DNA of 24,868 bases from an uncultured Chromatiaceae bacterium. GTDB taxonomy: Bacteria; Pseudomonadota; Gammaproteobacteria; Enterobacterales; Alteromonadaceae. Positions 8,455-16,536 of this stretch are shown here, piece by piece; within the stretch, counting starts at the first letter, position 1, and each line of letters opens with the position of its first letter. Both the position numbers and the translations under genes were made by a program. The stretch covers positions 1 through 24,868 of the forward strand of contig CAMLRA010000047.1 of assembly GCA_946482325.1 (NCBI GenBank), given 5' to 3'. The notes beneath the pieces were generated by a model, which was given only the letters and a program-made list of their open reading frames with translations, ran no database searches and was not told where the DNA came from.

Positions 8455-8471
8455 TTTTGGCCTCAAAGTTA

Positions 8472-8500
8472 TTGATAGGCATAATAATTGCTTTTATTGT
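8472..8500 (+). promoter_or_regulatory. Candidate sigma70 promoter for the PilZ gene
   Basis: TTGATA (8472-8477) and TATTGT (8495-8500) are separated by 17 bases in the AT-rich gap between the divergent radA and PilZ genes. The -35 element is good and the -10 is mediocre (4 of 6). A start near 8507 would leave a leader of about 42 bases. No equally clear radA promoter was seen on the other strand. Confidence 0.35.
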
Positions 8501-8548
8501 ATCGATATTATCATATGCCGCTGCAGTGAAGTGGCTACACAGGACAGA

Positions 8549-11092
8549 ATGACAACACCGGATCTCCTCCCGTATCTGGGCATCATAGAGCGGTTAAAAC
8601 CCTTACTGAACAGCAATGAATTCAGTGAGGTTTTTACTATTTTGACTCAGGAGATCCCTAAACCCAAACAGTTCCTGCTGAAGATGGAACTGAAGCGCCT
8701 CGGTCAGCCCTGCAATTACTATATTGATTTACGCGGCCGCGTCGATGGCGAAGTGCGGCCTTTTGAGCATGGCGGCAAAACGCATTATATGGACGACACC
8801 GCCGTCAAAGCGTTTGAACGCGGTCTGAAACGTTACGGCCAATACACGCTCGGCCTGTACGAAGAAGTGATGAATACCGATAACAATTATCGGGTGCGGC
8901 ACAAACAGGAAACCGAACAACGATTACAGGCTGTGATCGCCGGCGACCCGCTGGTGAATAAAGACGCCACGCCGGATGCCGAGCCGGAAGCGGACAAAGC
9001 CGGTCCGCGCATCGTGCAATTCGCCAGCTATTGCAGCCGTGGCGAAGAGCGGATGAATTTCACTATCGACATCGAAGTGGAACTGGACAACGGCGAAACC
9101 TTTCAGGCCAGTACAGTTGATTTATCAGTATCCGGCAGTAAGCTCAAAGTCCCGGGCAGCAGAAGATTACAGAGCGGGCAAAAAATTGCCCTGCATTTCA
9201 CCGGATTAGAGCAAGAGTTTGCCTTGGGGCTGTCACAGGGTATTCCTTATCAGGTGATCGACAGCGAAGTGGTTGAACGATCGCAGTATGTGCGGGTGAA
9301 ACGCTTGCCACTGGCCGACGAGCGTGGGTTTACCGACTTCCTGAAGCAATTTATCCACGGCAATAAACGACGTTATAAAGTAAACCTCGATAACACACTT
9401 GATGCGGTCATTGTCAAAGGTTACGAGCAGTTTTATCTGCCAAGGATCGCCTCATTACCGGTTTTTCTGGCTGTGCGCGACGGACTGCCGGTGCCGGTCT
9501 GTGCGCTGACTACAGAAAACAACCGCCAGCATGTGCAGTATTTTCAGGATGAACGACAACAATCGGTTCTGATGCAGATCTTGGCCGGCAAACGGTTAAA
9601 AGCCTGCCTGCAAAAAGCGCCGGCCGAGCGTTCGACCATCCTGTATTGTTTTACTCACGCCGCCAAGGGCAAATTGTATTTTTACTCAGCGACCGCCGAC
9701 GAGCTGGCGCTGCAGCCACAGCTGCAAAGTGTGTTTTTTGGTTTTGGCGCGCAAAAGCCGAGCTGGCGGGTGTTTCATCTGGTGGTCCACCGTACCCACC
9801 CGCAAGATTCACATATTTTGTTGTCCCTGCCGGACACAGCAGATCAGGAGATTGAGAAACTCAATCAGCCGCCCTCGCCGATAGTGCAGCAGTTTATTCA
9901 GGATTTTCGCTACGTTGCGGCACTGACTGAAATCAACCATAACGAAAGTAATCTGCTGTATCAGCAAATCAGCTTCGATGAGACGTTACTCAGTCAGTTG
10001 AAAATTTTTGGCCACCCCAAAGTGGATGAGCTGCCGCCACTCGAAGCGGTGGCCGTGCAATATGTGAACTTGCGGGCCGAAGGCCGGTTTTTATATAAAA
10101 CCCGCGTGCTGCTGAAAATCAACAACCAGCAGTATATTGAAGCCCATACCCGGGATTTTTCTTCACGCGGTTTGCAGATCGAAAGTCATGAACAGGTCGC
10201 TTATCAAAAAGGTGACAAGGTGCAGCTGGCACTGCCGGATATGCAGAAAATCTCCAGCAAATACGGTCTGCAGGATCTCGAATACGAAGTGATGGCGGTC
10301 AGCAAAAATCAACTGATCATGAACTTACGCATTGTCGAGCAGGATGTGCCGCACCAAGGCCGGTTGTTTTTTGAGCAGCTGATTAAAAACAACAGAGCCA
10401 AACTGACGATGGCGGAAGAGACGCCGAAATTTGCCGGTCTTGGTCAGGCGCTGCGGAATATGTATGTCAAAGCGCTGAATAGTTTCCCGTTTTTTATGCA
10501 CCGCCACGGCATCCGTTATGACCTAAACGTCCTGGGGCAAGGTGCCGAACCCAATAACCTACACCGGTTGCTTGGCGTATTGGCCGAGGATAAGAACAAA
10601 CCTAACTTGCAGCCGCTCTTAAAAAACAGCGCCACCAACCTGCATTTTGCTAATCAGCTCAAAGGCATGAAGCGGCAAGACCCACCGCGCACTTATGAAG
10701 TTTTTATTCGCTACCGGCAAAATCAGCAAAAAATGGAACAGAGTTTTGTCACAGAGTTCGATTTTGATTTAAAAACGACACAAGCCAAGCACTTTTTTAT
10801 TCAGGACGCTTTGGCCAATGATTTGTTGTTTGCTTTTCGCATTCATTTGTCACGCACCGGCCGGCCGGATACCGAACATATCAATAAAGAACTGAGCTAT
10901 ATCAGCGTCTATGCCATTCATAAAGCCAAAGTGCTGGAAGAGGAGTTATGGAGTGTGGTCGGCGTTGGTGATGTTATTGATATCAGTGACGAGATTTTGC
11001 TGCGTTTTAGTATTCCAACCGAACAAATCCAGTTGCAACAGCAAAAACGCCGCAGTTTTATTCAGCAACTGGAACAAAGTGGCGGGGTTTAA
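8549..11092 (+). CDS. Large tandem-PilZ c-di-GMP-binding protein
   Basis: An 847-residue protein, probably a cytoplasmic c-di-GMP receptor. No signal peptide or membrane segment is visible. The first PilZ domain (about 163-255) has the ligand motif RGEER (R164, R168) and DLSVSG (D191, S193, G196). The second (about 505-600) has RAEGR (R509, R513) and DFSSRG (D536, S538, G541). The spacing between the two parts of each motif is identical. The N-terminal 160 residues, the 256-500 linker and the C-terminal 240 residues match nothing I recognise. The ATG at 8549 has AGGA 5 bases upstream; the frame opens earlier at 8441, inside radA, and is rejected. The location between radA and serB recalls Vibrio cholerae VC2344 (PlzC), so an orthologous role in c-di-GMP signalling is plausible. 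Output and partners are unknown. Its stop overlaps that of the hydrolase on the other strand. Confidence 0.9.
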   Translation: MTTPDLLPYLGIIERLKPLLNSNEFSEVFTILTQEIPKPKQFLLKMELKRLGQPCNYYIDLRGRVDGEVRPFEHGGKTHYMDDTAVKAFERGLKRYGQYTLGLYEEVMNTDNNYRVRHKQETEQRLQAVIAGDPLVNKDATPDAEPEADKAGPRIVQFASYCSRGEERMNFTIDIEVELDNGETFQASTVDLSVSGSKLKVPGSRRLQSGQKIALHFTGLEQEFALGLSQGIPYQVIDSEVVERSQYVRVKRLPLADERGFTDFLKQFIHGNKRRYKVNLDNTLDAVIVKGYEQFYLPRIASLPVFLAVRDGLPVPVCALTTENNRQHVQYFQDERQQSVLMQILAGKRLKACLQKAPAERSTILYCFTHAAKGKLYFYSATADELALQPQLQSVFFGFGAQKPSWRVFHLVVHRTHPQDSHILLSLPDTADQEIEKLNQPPSPIVQQFIQDFRYVAALTEINHNESNLLYQQISFDETLLSQLKIFGHPKVDELPPLEAVAVQYVNLRAEGRFLYKTRVLLKINNQQYIEAHTRDFSSRGLQIESHEQVAYQKGDKVQLALPDMQKISSKYGLQDLEYEVMAVSKNQLIMNLRIVEQDVPHQGRLFFEQLIKNNRAKLTMAEETPKFAGLGQALRNMYVKALNSFPFFMHRHGIRYDLNVLGQGAEPNNLHRLLGVLAEDKNKPNLQPLLKNSATNLHFANQLKGMKRQDPPRTYEVFIRYRQNQQKMEQSFVTEFDFDLKTTQAKHFFIQDALANDLLFAFRIHLSRTGRPDTEHINKELSYISVYAIHKAKVLEEELWSVVGVGDVIDISDEILLRFSIPTEQIQLQQQKRRSFIQQLEQSGGV

Positions 11093-11985
11093 CCCAGCGT
11101 TTTTAGCCAGTCGGCCAGGTCACGAAAATGCCCGTTTTTGGCCTGTGCCGCGGTCAGCATTGAAATATGGTCATAATCCAGCGCATCGCCCTGCGCTTTC
11201 CCTAACAAACGAAATTGCGCGCCGACAAGACCGGTTTCCTGCATCAGTAGTTTGACATCCGTCGTATGCCCCAACACCTTGTCATTAACCGCAGCGAAAA
11301 ACCAGGCTGGTGGCCAGTTCACTTGGTCCGCAGCGGCGCTGTAGTCAAAACCGTCGGTCGGATCAACAAAATGGTGCTGGTTTATCCAATGGATAGTATC
11401 GCGTAAAAACTGCTTTGGTTCATCATCGGCCCCCAGTTTCCACTGCTTTGCCGGCAGAAACCCACGTTTGCCAGCAAGCCAGGGACACAACCGGTTCCAG
11501 ACCCAATCGACCTGCAAAGTTTTTCGCCAGGAGCGTACGCTAATTCGCCTTTTGCTGCCAAAACAAACGATGGCCCGCACTTTACTCAGCAGCGCAGGCT
11601 GTCGAGCCAACGCCGCCAGGGCAACAACCCCGCCCCAGCTGTGGCAGATAATGCTGATTTTCTGCTGATGACGCTGGTACACATCATTGATCAAAGCCGG
11701 AATATCCTGACAAATCAATTGATGCTGGCTTTGGTCAAACCCGGTGCTGGCATGGGGTTTGGACAGGCCGCGACCAGCAAAATCAGCGCTGTAAACCAAA
11801 AACCCCTGGTCTGCGAGATAACAGCCAAGTCCTTTGCCGGAGCTGCTGTAAAAAATCCGGCCATTTTCAATAGCACCGTGCAGCATCAGTACCGGCGTCG
11901 CGCTGACATGATGCGGCACCAGCGCCTTCAGATGCAGCTGATAGGCGCCTTGGTCGACATAAACCGAATGCTGCTGATGTTTCAT
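11089..11985 (-). CDS. Alpha/beta-fold hydrolase of unknown substrate
   Basis: A 298-residue protein with an alpha/beta hydrolase fold. The oxyanion-hole region is MLHGAIENG (about 34-42). The nucleophile elbow is C-H-S-W-G with S116. The acid is probably D235 in AVNDKVLG and the catalytic histidine H273 in DYDHISML. A cap region rich in Trp and basic residues lies around 145-205. No signal peptide is visible. The start ATG overlaps the serB stop by 4 bases (ATGA), so it is probably co-transcribed and translationally coupled with serB. At the 3' end its TAA overlaps the stop of the convergent PilZ gene by 2 bases. It could be an esterase or lipase; the substrate cannot be read from the sequence. 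Confidence 0.85.
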   Translation of the reverse strand: MKHQQHSVYVDQGAYQLHLKALVPHHVSATPVLMLHGAIENGRIFYSSSGKGLGCYLADQGFLVYSADFAGRGLSKPHASTGFDQSQHQLICQDIPALINDVYQRHQQKISIICHSWGGVVALAALARQPALLSKVRAIVCFGSKRRISVRSWRKTLQVDWVWNRLCPWLAGKRGFLPAKQWKLGADDEPKQFLRDTIHWINQHHFVDPTDGFDYSAAADQVNWPPAWFFAAVNDKVLGHTTDVKLLMQETGLVGAQFRLLGKAQGDALDYDHISMLTAAQAKNGHFRDLADWLKTLG

Positions 11986-13013
11986 GCGGCGCAGTCAGTA
12001 CAGTCGAACAAATATAATAACTGCAGCAAAGAGCCCTGCCGGATGGCATATTGCGCTTTAGCCTGCACTAAAGGTTTGGCATGAAACGCCACGCCAAGCC
12101 CGGCCACTGCCAGCATCGGCAAATCATTGGCGCCATCGCCGATGGCAACAGTCTGGGTCTTCGGGATATCGCGCGCCGCGGCAAGCTGCTGGACAACATT
12201 TGCTTTGACCTGCGCATCGACAATATCACCCAGCACTTGCCCGGTCAGTTTGCCGTCTTTGATCTCCAGCACATTGGCAAAAGTTGCAGTGAGACCCAGT
12301 CGCAGCTGCAGCGCCTCAGTAAAATAAGTAAAACCACCGGAGGCAATCGCCACAGTCCACTTATGCTGCAGCAGCGTCGCAACCAGCGCTTCGAGCCCAG
12401 GCATCAGCGGTAAGCGTTCCAGCACTGTGACTAACACCTGTTCAGGCGCATCTTTTAACGTCGCCACCCGCTGACGCAGGCTTTGGGCAAAATCCAGCTC
12501 ACCGCGCATCGCGGCTGCCGTGACCGCCGCCACTTCTGGCCCAACGCCGGCAAGTAAGGCAATTTCATCAATACATTCAATCTGAATAGCGGTACTGTCC
12601 ATATCCATCACCAGCACACCCGGTTCTGTCAGTTTCGGCTGTGACGTCTGATAGTTCAGCTCCAGCGTCAGTGTGGCAGCCCGCTCACGTAATTGACTGA
12701 CGGTTTCAGCATTCAAAGGCGTATTAAGCCGCAGCTCCAGCGCCAGCGCTAAATCCGGATGGGGTCGATACGACAAGGCCAACACCGGCTGGGCCACAAT
12801 CTGCAGCAATTGGCGCAGGGCGGCCTTCGTCAGCAAGTCTGGTTGCGGCGCCCAAATCCGGATCACTGCGGCTGCAGCGTCCGTGGCTTGCACCGGGCTC
12901 TGTTGCAAGCCTTCTGTAGTTTCCTGCAAAAGCACATACGGATGTTGTTGAAATAACTCAGAAATAAACTGCGTTGTTGATAAAGCTGCAATATCAGACG
13001 TCACACGACTCAC
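11982..13013 (-). CDS. serB: Phosphoserine phosphatase SerB
   Basis: A 343-residue HAD-family enzyme for the last step of serine synthesis, hydrolysing phosphoserine. The HAD motifs are complete: DMDST (nucleophile D137, acid/base D139), ASGGFT for motif II, a conserved lysine region (QVKANVVQQL) and GDGANDLPML for Mg2+ binding. The N-terminal 130 residues are poorly conserved and probably form the ACT-like regulatory domain; the protein is about 20 residues longer than E. coli SerB. No ATG exists near the N-terminus, so the start is probably GTG at 13013, with AGG 7 bases upstream. A second GTG three codons on is possible. It is divergent from the ytjB-like gene, as in E. coli, and overlaps the hydrolase downstream. 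Confidence 0.95.
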   Translation of the reverse strand: MSRVTSDIAALSTTQFISELFQQHPYVLLQETTEGLQQSPVQATDAAAAVIRIWAPQPDLLTKAALRQLLQIVAQPVLALSYRPHPDLALALELRLNTPLNAETVSQLRERAATLTLELNYQTSQPKLTEPGVLVMDMDSTAIQIECIDEIALLAGVGPEVAAVTAAAMRGELDFAQSLRQRVATLKDAPEQVLVTVLERLPLMPGLEALVATLLQHKWTVAIASGGFTYFTEALQLRLGLTATFANVLEIKDGKLTGQVLGDIVDAQVKANVVQQLAAARDIPKTQTVAIGDGANDLPMLAVAGLGVAFHAKPLVQAKAQYAIRQGSLLQLLYLFDCTDCAA

Positions 13014-13046
13014 GGGCGTACCTGTACTTTAAGTGGGCTGCGTGGC

Positions 13047-13076
13047 ATTCTACCGGCATTTTTCCGGCCTTGTCAG
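13047..13076 (-). promoter_or_regulatory. Candidate sigma70 promoter of serB
   Basis: On the minus strand CTGACA (complement of 13071-13076) and TAGAAT (complement of 13047-13052) are 18 bases apart, each matching consensus at 5 of 6 positions. Transcription would start near 13040, giving a leader of about 27 bases before the GTG start. Confidence 0.55.
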
Positions 13077-13092
13077 CGGATCATCAGGACAA

Positions 13093-13731
13093 ATGTCAGT
13101 AAAAAAGCCAAAAAAATCAGCGAAAATCTGGCGCAGCGCCCAATTTATCCTGGCGGTGTGTGGATTTATCCTGTTGTTACAGTGGTGGCAACAGAGTCAT
13201 AAACACGGCGAGCAGTTATTTGCCGAGCAAAGTGCTGTGCTGATGCGTGAAACTCTCAAAGCCCTGGCGCAAACCTGTGCTTATCTGATTGAAAACGATC
13301 AGCTCGAAGGGCTGAAAGCGCTGACCCAGCAAATGGCGTCCAATCCTTATCTGCACGATGTGGTGGTATATGATGCCAACGGCGTGCGCTTGAGTGAGTC
13401 TGCCGGCAGTGAACCGGCGCGACTGTTGTATGCGCCACAAACGCCAGATCACTTGCTACCCATGGTGCAGGAAATTTATCAGGGCGAGCAGTTATTGGGT
13501 TATATCAAAATCAGCCTGAAACAATACAGCAGCTTTGATGCGGTAAGTTCCAGCTGGCACCAGCTGATGGAACAAGTGCTGTGGATGCTGGCCTTTACCG
13601 CTTTGCTGGCATTGATGCTGCGCGGCTCTTTGCAGGCACTGTCGCACAAACTGGCGTCAAATAAGGCCTTACATCATGCGGCGATGGACAGCCCTGAACA
13701 TCAGACGCATCAGATCCCACCAAACAGTTAA
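13093..13731 (+). CDS. ytjB: AhpA/YtjB (SMP) family inner-membrane protein
   Basis: A 212-residue membrane protein, close in length to E. coli YtjB (214), which also lies divergent from serB. A basic N-terminus is followed by one membrane helix (about 15-32). Next comes a periplasmic domain (about 33-158) that looks PDC/PAS-like (LHDVVVYDANGVRLSES, then QLLGYIKISL). A second helix spans about 161-177, and a short polar cytoplasmic tail follows. The layout resembles a sensor without an output domain; function is not established. AGGA lies 4 bases before the ATG at 13093; the frame opens earlier at a GTG (13033) but without support. It is convergent with yjjV, with only 9 bases between the stops and no terminator. 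Confidence 0.85.
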   Translation: MSVKKPKKSAKIWRSAQFILAVCGFILLLQWWQQSHKHGEQLFAEQSAVLMRETLKALAQTCAYLIENDQLEGLKALTQQMASNPYLHDVVVYDANGVRLSESAGSEPARLLYAPQTPDHLLPMVQEIYQGEQLLGYIKISLKQYSSFDAVSSSWHQLMEQVLWMLAFTALLALMLRGSLQALSHKLASNKALHHAAMDSPEHQTHQIPPNS

Positions 13732-13740
13732 ATGAACCAG

Positions 13741-14556
13741 CTAAACCGCCAGCTTTAAGGCGCTGAGGCTGTTTTGCCACAACGCCTCAGCAAGGACTGC
13801 AGGCGATTCTGGCCGTAGCGCACACAGATGCTGAAAAACCAGACTCAGCTGCGCCGGGCTGTTGACCTGCCCCTGAAAGCCAGCCAGCGGCATCGAAGGA
13901 GCGTCCGTTTCCAGCACCAATGCCGACAGCGGTAGTTTTTTCACCGTGTCGCGGGTTTTCTGCGCCCGTTCATAACTGATAGTACCGCCGATACCGAGCT
14001 TAAAGCCCTGATCCAAAAAGGCATGTGCCTGCGCCTGACTGCCTGAAAACGCATGCATAATGCCGCCCTGGCTAAATTGCTGGCGTTTTAATTCGGCAAG
14101 TAGCGCTGGCTGGGATTTGCGGTGATGCAGCACCACGGGTTTGCCTGCTTGCGCGGCTAACGCTAACTGGGCACTGAATATCTTCTGTTGCCATTGATGC
14201 AGCTGCTGCGTTGCAATCTCGTCCGCTTTAACCAACGCAAAATCCAGCCCAATCTCACCAACTGCACAGATGTTAGGTTCTGTTTGCAGCAGCACGGCCA
14301 GTTCCGCAAGCTGTTGCTCCGTCGCACTTTCGGCCCACCAGGGATGAATGCCGAGCGCCACATCGAGCTCCAGCGCAGAAGTTTGTTGATGTAGCTGCAA
14401 TAAACCATTCCAGCGCGCGGCTTCAACCGCAGGCACTAAAATACGCCGCACCCCCGCCTTCACTGCAGCGGCCAGGAAAGCCGGTAACTCAGCGGCAAGC
14501 TCAGGTAAATCCAGATGACAGTGGGTATCAAATAAAACAGGCGAAGACAATGGCAT
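13741..14556 (-). CDS. yjjV: TatD-family metal-dependent hydrolase, YjjV type
   Basis: A 271-residue TIM-barrel metal-dependent hydrolase; TatD proteins are described as DNases, but the YjjV substrate is uncertain. Metal-site motifs in order: DTHCHLD (D10, H12, H14), VGEIGLD, VLHHRKS, HAFSGS and LETDAP. The segments KLGIGGTISYERAQKTRD and LAGFQGQVNSPAQ match E. coli YjjV better than TatD or YcfH. The ATG at 14556 is preceded by AAAGAG 5 bases upstream. It is convergent with the ytjB-like gene and lies 104 bases downstream of the M28 peptidase gene, from which a strong terminator separates it. It must therefore have its own promoter, not identified. Confidence 0.9.
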   Translation of the reverse strand: MPLSSPVLFDTHCHLDLPELAAELPAFLAAAVKAGVRRILVPAVEAARWNGLLQLHQQTSALELDVALGIHPWWAESATEQQLAELAVLLQTEPNICAVGEIGLDFALVKADEIATQQLHQWQQKIFSAQLALAAQAGKPVVLHHRKSQPALLAELKRQQFSQGGIMHAFSGSQAQAHAFLDQGFKLGIGGTISYERAQKTRDTVKKLPLSALVLETDAPSMPLAGFQGQVNSPAQLSLVFQHLCALRPESPAVLAEALWQNSLSALKLAV

Positions 14557-14629
14557 TTCAGCTCTTTAGCAGGCAGCGATTGAACGCATTGCAGCAGAAC
14601 CAGTCGCCTGAAGCAAGGCGCAAAAAGAA

Positions 14630-14656
14630 AACCCGGCAAGTGCCGGGTTCTTTTTT
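14630..14656. terminator. Intrinsic terminator after the M28 peptidase gene
   Basis: A GC-rich 9-bp inverted repeat (AACCCGGCA/TGCCGGGTT) is followed on the minus strand by TTCTTTTT and on the plus strand by CTTTTTT. It starts 4 bases beyond the M28 stop, so it should end that transcript. Both strands have a T-run, so it would also stop antisense transcription. Confidence 0.92.
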
Positions 14657-14660
14657 AGTG

Positions 14661-16349
14661 TCAGAGCTGACCGCTTTCCAGCGTGCTCTTTGCCTCCAGT
14701 TCAGCTTTACGCCGCTCTTTCTGGCTTTCCAAATCCAGACGTTGTTGCTGCACTGCGGACGCCGGTGTTGGCATCGGTTTACGTGGCAGCTTTTTGTCGG
14801 CCATCGCCGCTTCATACAGGAAACCGGCCATGATCACCGACGCTTGTTTCAAGTCATCTTCAATCACATGGTCAATCGAATCGATGTGAGTGTGATGCAG
14901 CCGGGTGCTGTAATCCAGTGGGTCCTGAATAAACTGGAAACCCGGTAAACCCACATCATCAAAGGATTCATGGTCAGTCCCGCCGGTCGAACGCGGTGAT
15001 ACTGTGCCATTGCTTAAATCCATGTATGGGCCAAACCAGTCGGTAAAAATCGGTTTTACTGCGACGTTGCCTTCCGTGTAAATGCCACGGAAGCGGCCGC
15101 TGCCGTTATCCATGTTCAGGTACACCGACAGCTTGTCATAGCCGGCTTTTGGCGCAATCGGCCAGCCCGGGCTTGACCATAAATAACGTGGCAATGCTTT
15201 TTCCGCCGGATCAGTGGGTGCCGGGCGGCTGGCCAGGAAGTCGTTCACATAAGCACGCGAGCCATACAGGCCCTGTTCTTCACCGGACCAGAGCGCAATA
15301 CGGATAGTGCGTTTGGGCTTGATATTCAGTTTGGACAGAATGCGCATTGCTTCCATCGCCACCGCCACGCCAGCACCGTTATCGACAGCACCGTCACTGG
15401 CATGCCAGGAATCCAGGTGCGCGCCAACCATGACCACTTCGCCGTTTTTATCCGTGCCCGGAATTTCGGCAATAGTGTTGTAGGCGTTTTTGTCGTCATC
15501 GTGGAACTGCGCTTTGATATCGAGCGTCAGCTGCGGCTGCTCTTTGCGGTCCAGCATCCTTAACAACTGGCCATAATCTTCCTGCTCGATAATGATGGCC
15601 GGCACGCCAAAAGTTTCACCGATTTTGTGCGATTTACCAAACACCCGCACCAGACCGCCCTGGCGGCTCGAGCGGTAAATCACGCCGGCCGCCTGCTCTT
15701 TCACTAAAAAGGCACTGAGTGCTTTATTAAACTGATACGCTTGTTTGCGACTGGCACGCAGCGCTTTAGTCATGGCCGATTCATAGCTTGGGCGCGCACC
15801 GACATCGGCATCTTTTAAGGTATTGAGTTTGTCGCTGCCAAGCCGTTCAAAAATGATGGTATTTGGCGGTTCAATTTTCAGGTCTTCGCCCATCATCAGA
15901 TACTTACCACGTAACTTGCCGGCGTATTGGGCAAGCTCCGCTTCAGTGTTGACATCAAACATCATCACTTCGCCACTAACCGGGCCATTGGTACCCGGCG
16001 TCCAGGCCACCGGAATACCATGCAAGGACACAGTCCTTGGTGCTGTCAGTGCGATACTTGAGGCTGAGGAGCTCCAGCCGCGGCCAAACTCAAAGGCATG
16101 TAATTGCGCATTTTTCAGGCCCCAGCTTTGCAGCTGTTGTTTAGTCCAGTGATTGGCCGCCGTCATTTGCGGCGACGCGGTCAGGCGCGGCCCGATGTTG
16201 TCGGTCAGATATTCCAGCGTGTGCAGCACTTCACTTTGATACAGGCCTTCGTGACGGATTTTATTCGCCACATCCAAATCGGCTGCCAAGACTTGCGACA
16301 CCGCCAATGCCAATACAGACACAGCAGCCTTAGTTAATATTCGTTGCAT
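14661..16349 (-). CDS. Secreted M28-family zinc aminopeptidase/carboxypeptidase
   Basis: A 562-residue exported metallopeptidase. Residues 1-22 are a signal peptide (VLA|AD). A protease-associated (PA) insert probably spans about 125-285. The M28 catalytic core follows, with all expected two-zinc ligands: H311 in GAHLDSW, D323 in AVDNGAG, base E357 and ligand E358 in SGEEQG, D414 in NMDNGSG and H488 in THIDSID. The domain order resembles carboxypeptidase Q-like M28 enzymes; substrate preference is unknown. A charged, glutamine-rich tail (about 532-562) could form a short coiled coil. The second ATG (16349) is chosen because GGGA lies 8 bases before it; the first, 6 bases upstream, is only 2 bases from that site. 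The 187-base gap upstream holds no gene and no convincing promoter. Confidence 0.92.
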   Translation of the reverse strand: MQRILTKAAVSVLALAVSQVLAADLDVANKIRHEGLYQSEVLHTLEYLTDNIGPRLTASPQMTAANHWTKQQLQSWGLKNAQLHAFEFGRGWSSSASSIALTAPRTVSLHGIPVAWTPGTNGPVSGEVMMFDVNTEAELAQYAGKLRGKYLMMGEDLKIEPPNTIIFERLGSDKLNTLKDADVGARPSYESAMTKALRASRKQAYQFNKALSAFLVKEQAAGVIYRSSRQGGLVRVFGKSHKIGETFGVPAIIIEQEDYGQLLRMLDRKEQPQLTLDIKAQFHDDDKNAYNTIAEIPGTDKNGEVVMVGAHLDSWHASDGAVDNGAGVAVAMEAMRILSKLNIKPKRTIRIALWSGEEQGLYGSRAYVNDFLASRPAPTDPAEKALPRYLWSSPGWPIAPKAGYDKLSVYLNMDNGSGRFRGIYTEGNVAVKPIFTDWFGPYMDLSNGTVSPRSTGGTDHESFDDVGLPGFQFIQDPLDYSTRLHHTHIDSIDHVIEDDLKQASVIMAGFLYEAAMADKKLPRKPMPTPASAVQQQRLDLESQKERRKAELEAKSTLESGQL

Positions 16350-16536
16350 AACCATGTTCCCGCTTATTTTTTGTTGCTTTTATGCCCTGTGTTACCACAA
16401 GGTGTTCCATTGTCCTGCTCCTTTTCCAGCTCAGGAACAGGTAAAGCTCAGACTTATGCAGCAACAAACTCAAGGCAATTGCTTTGCGGTCAACACAGTA
16501 TTTACAACGACAATTTGCCGGCAGCCGTATCTGGCC

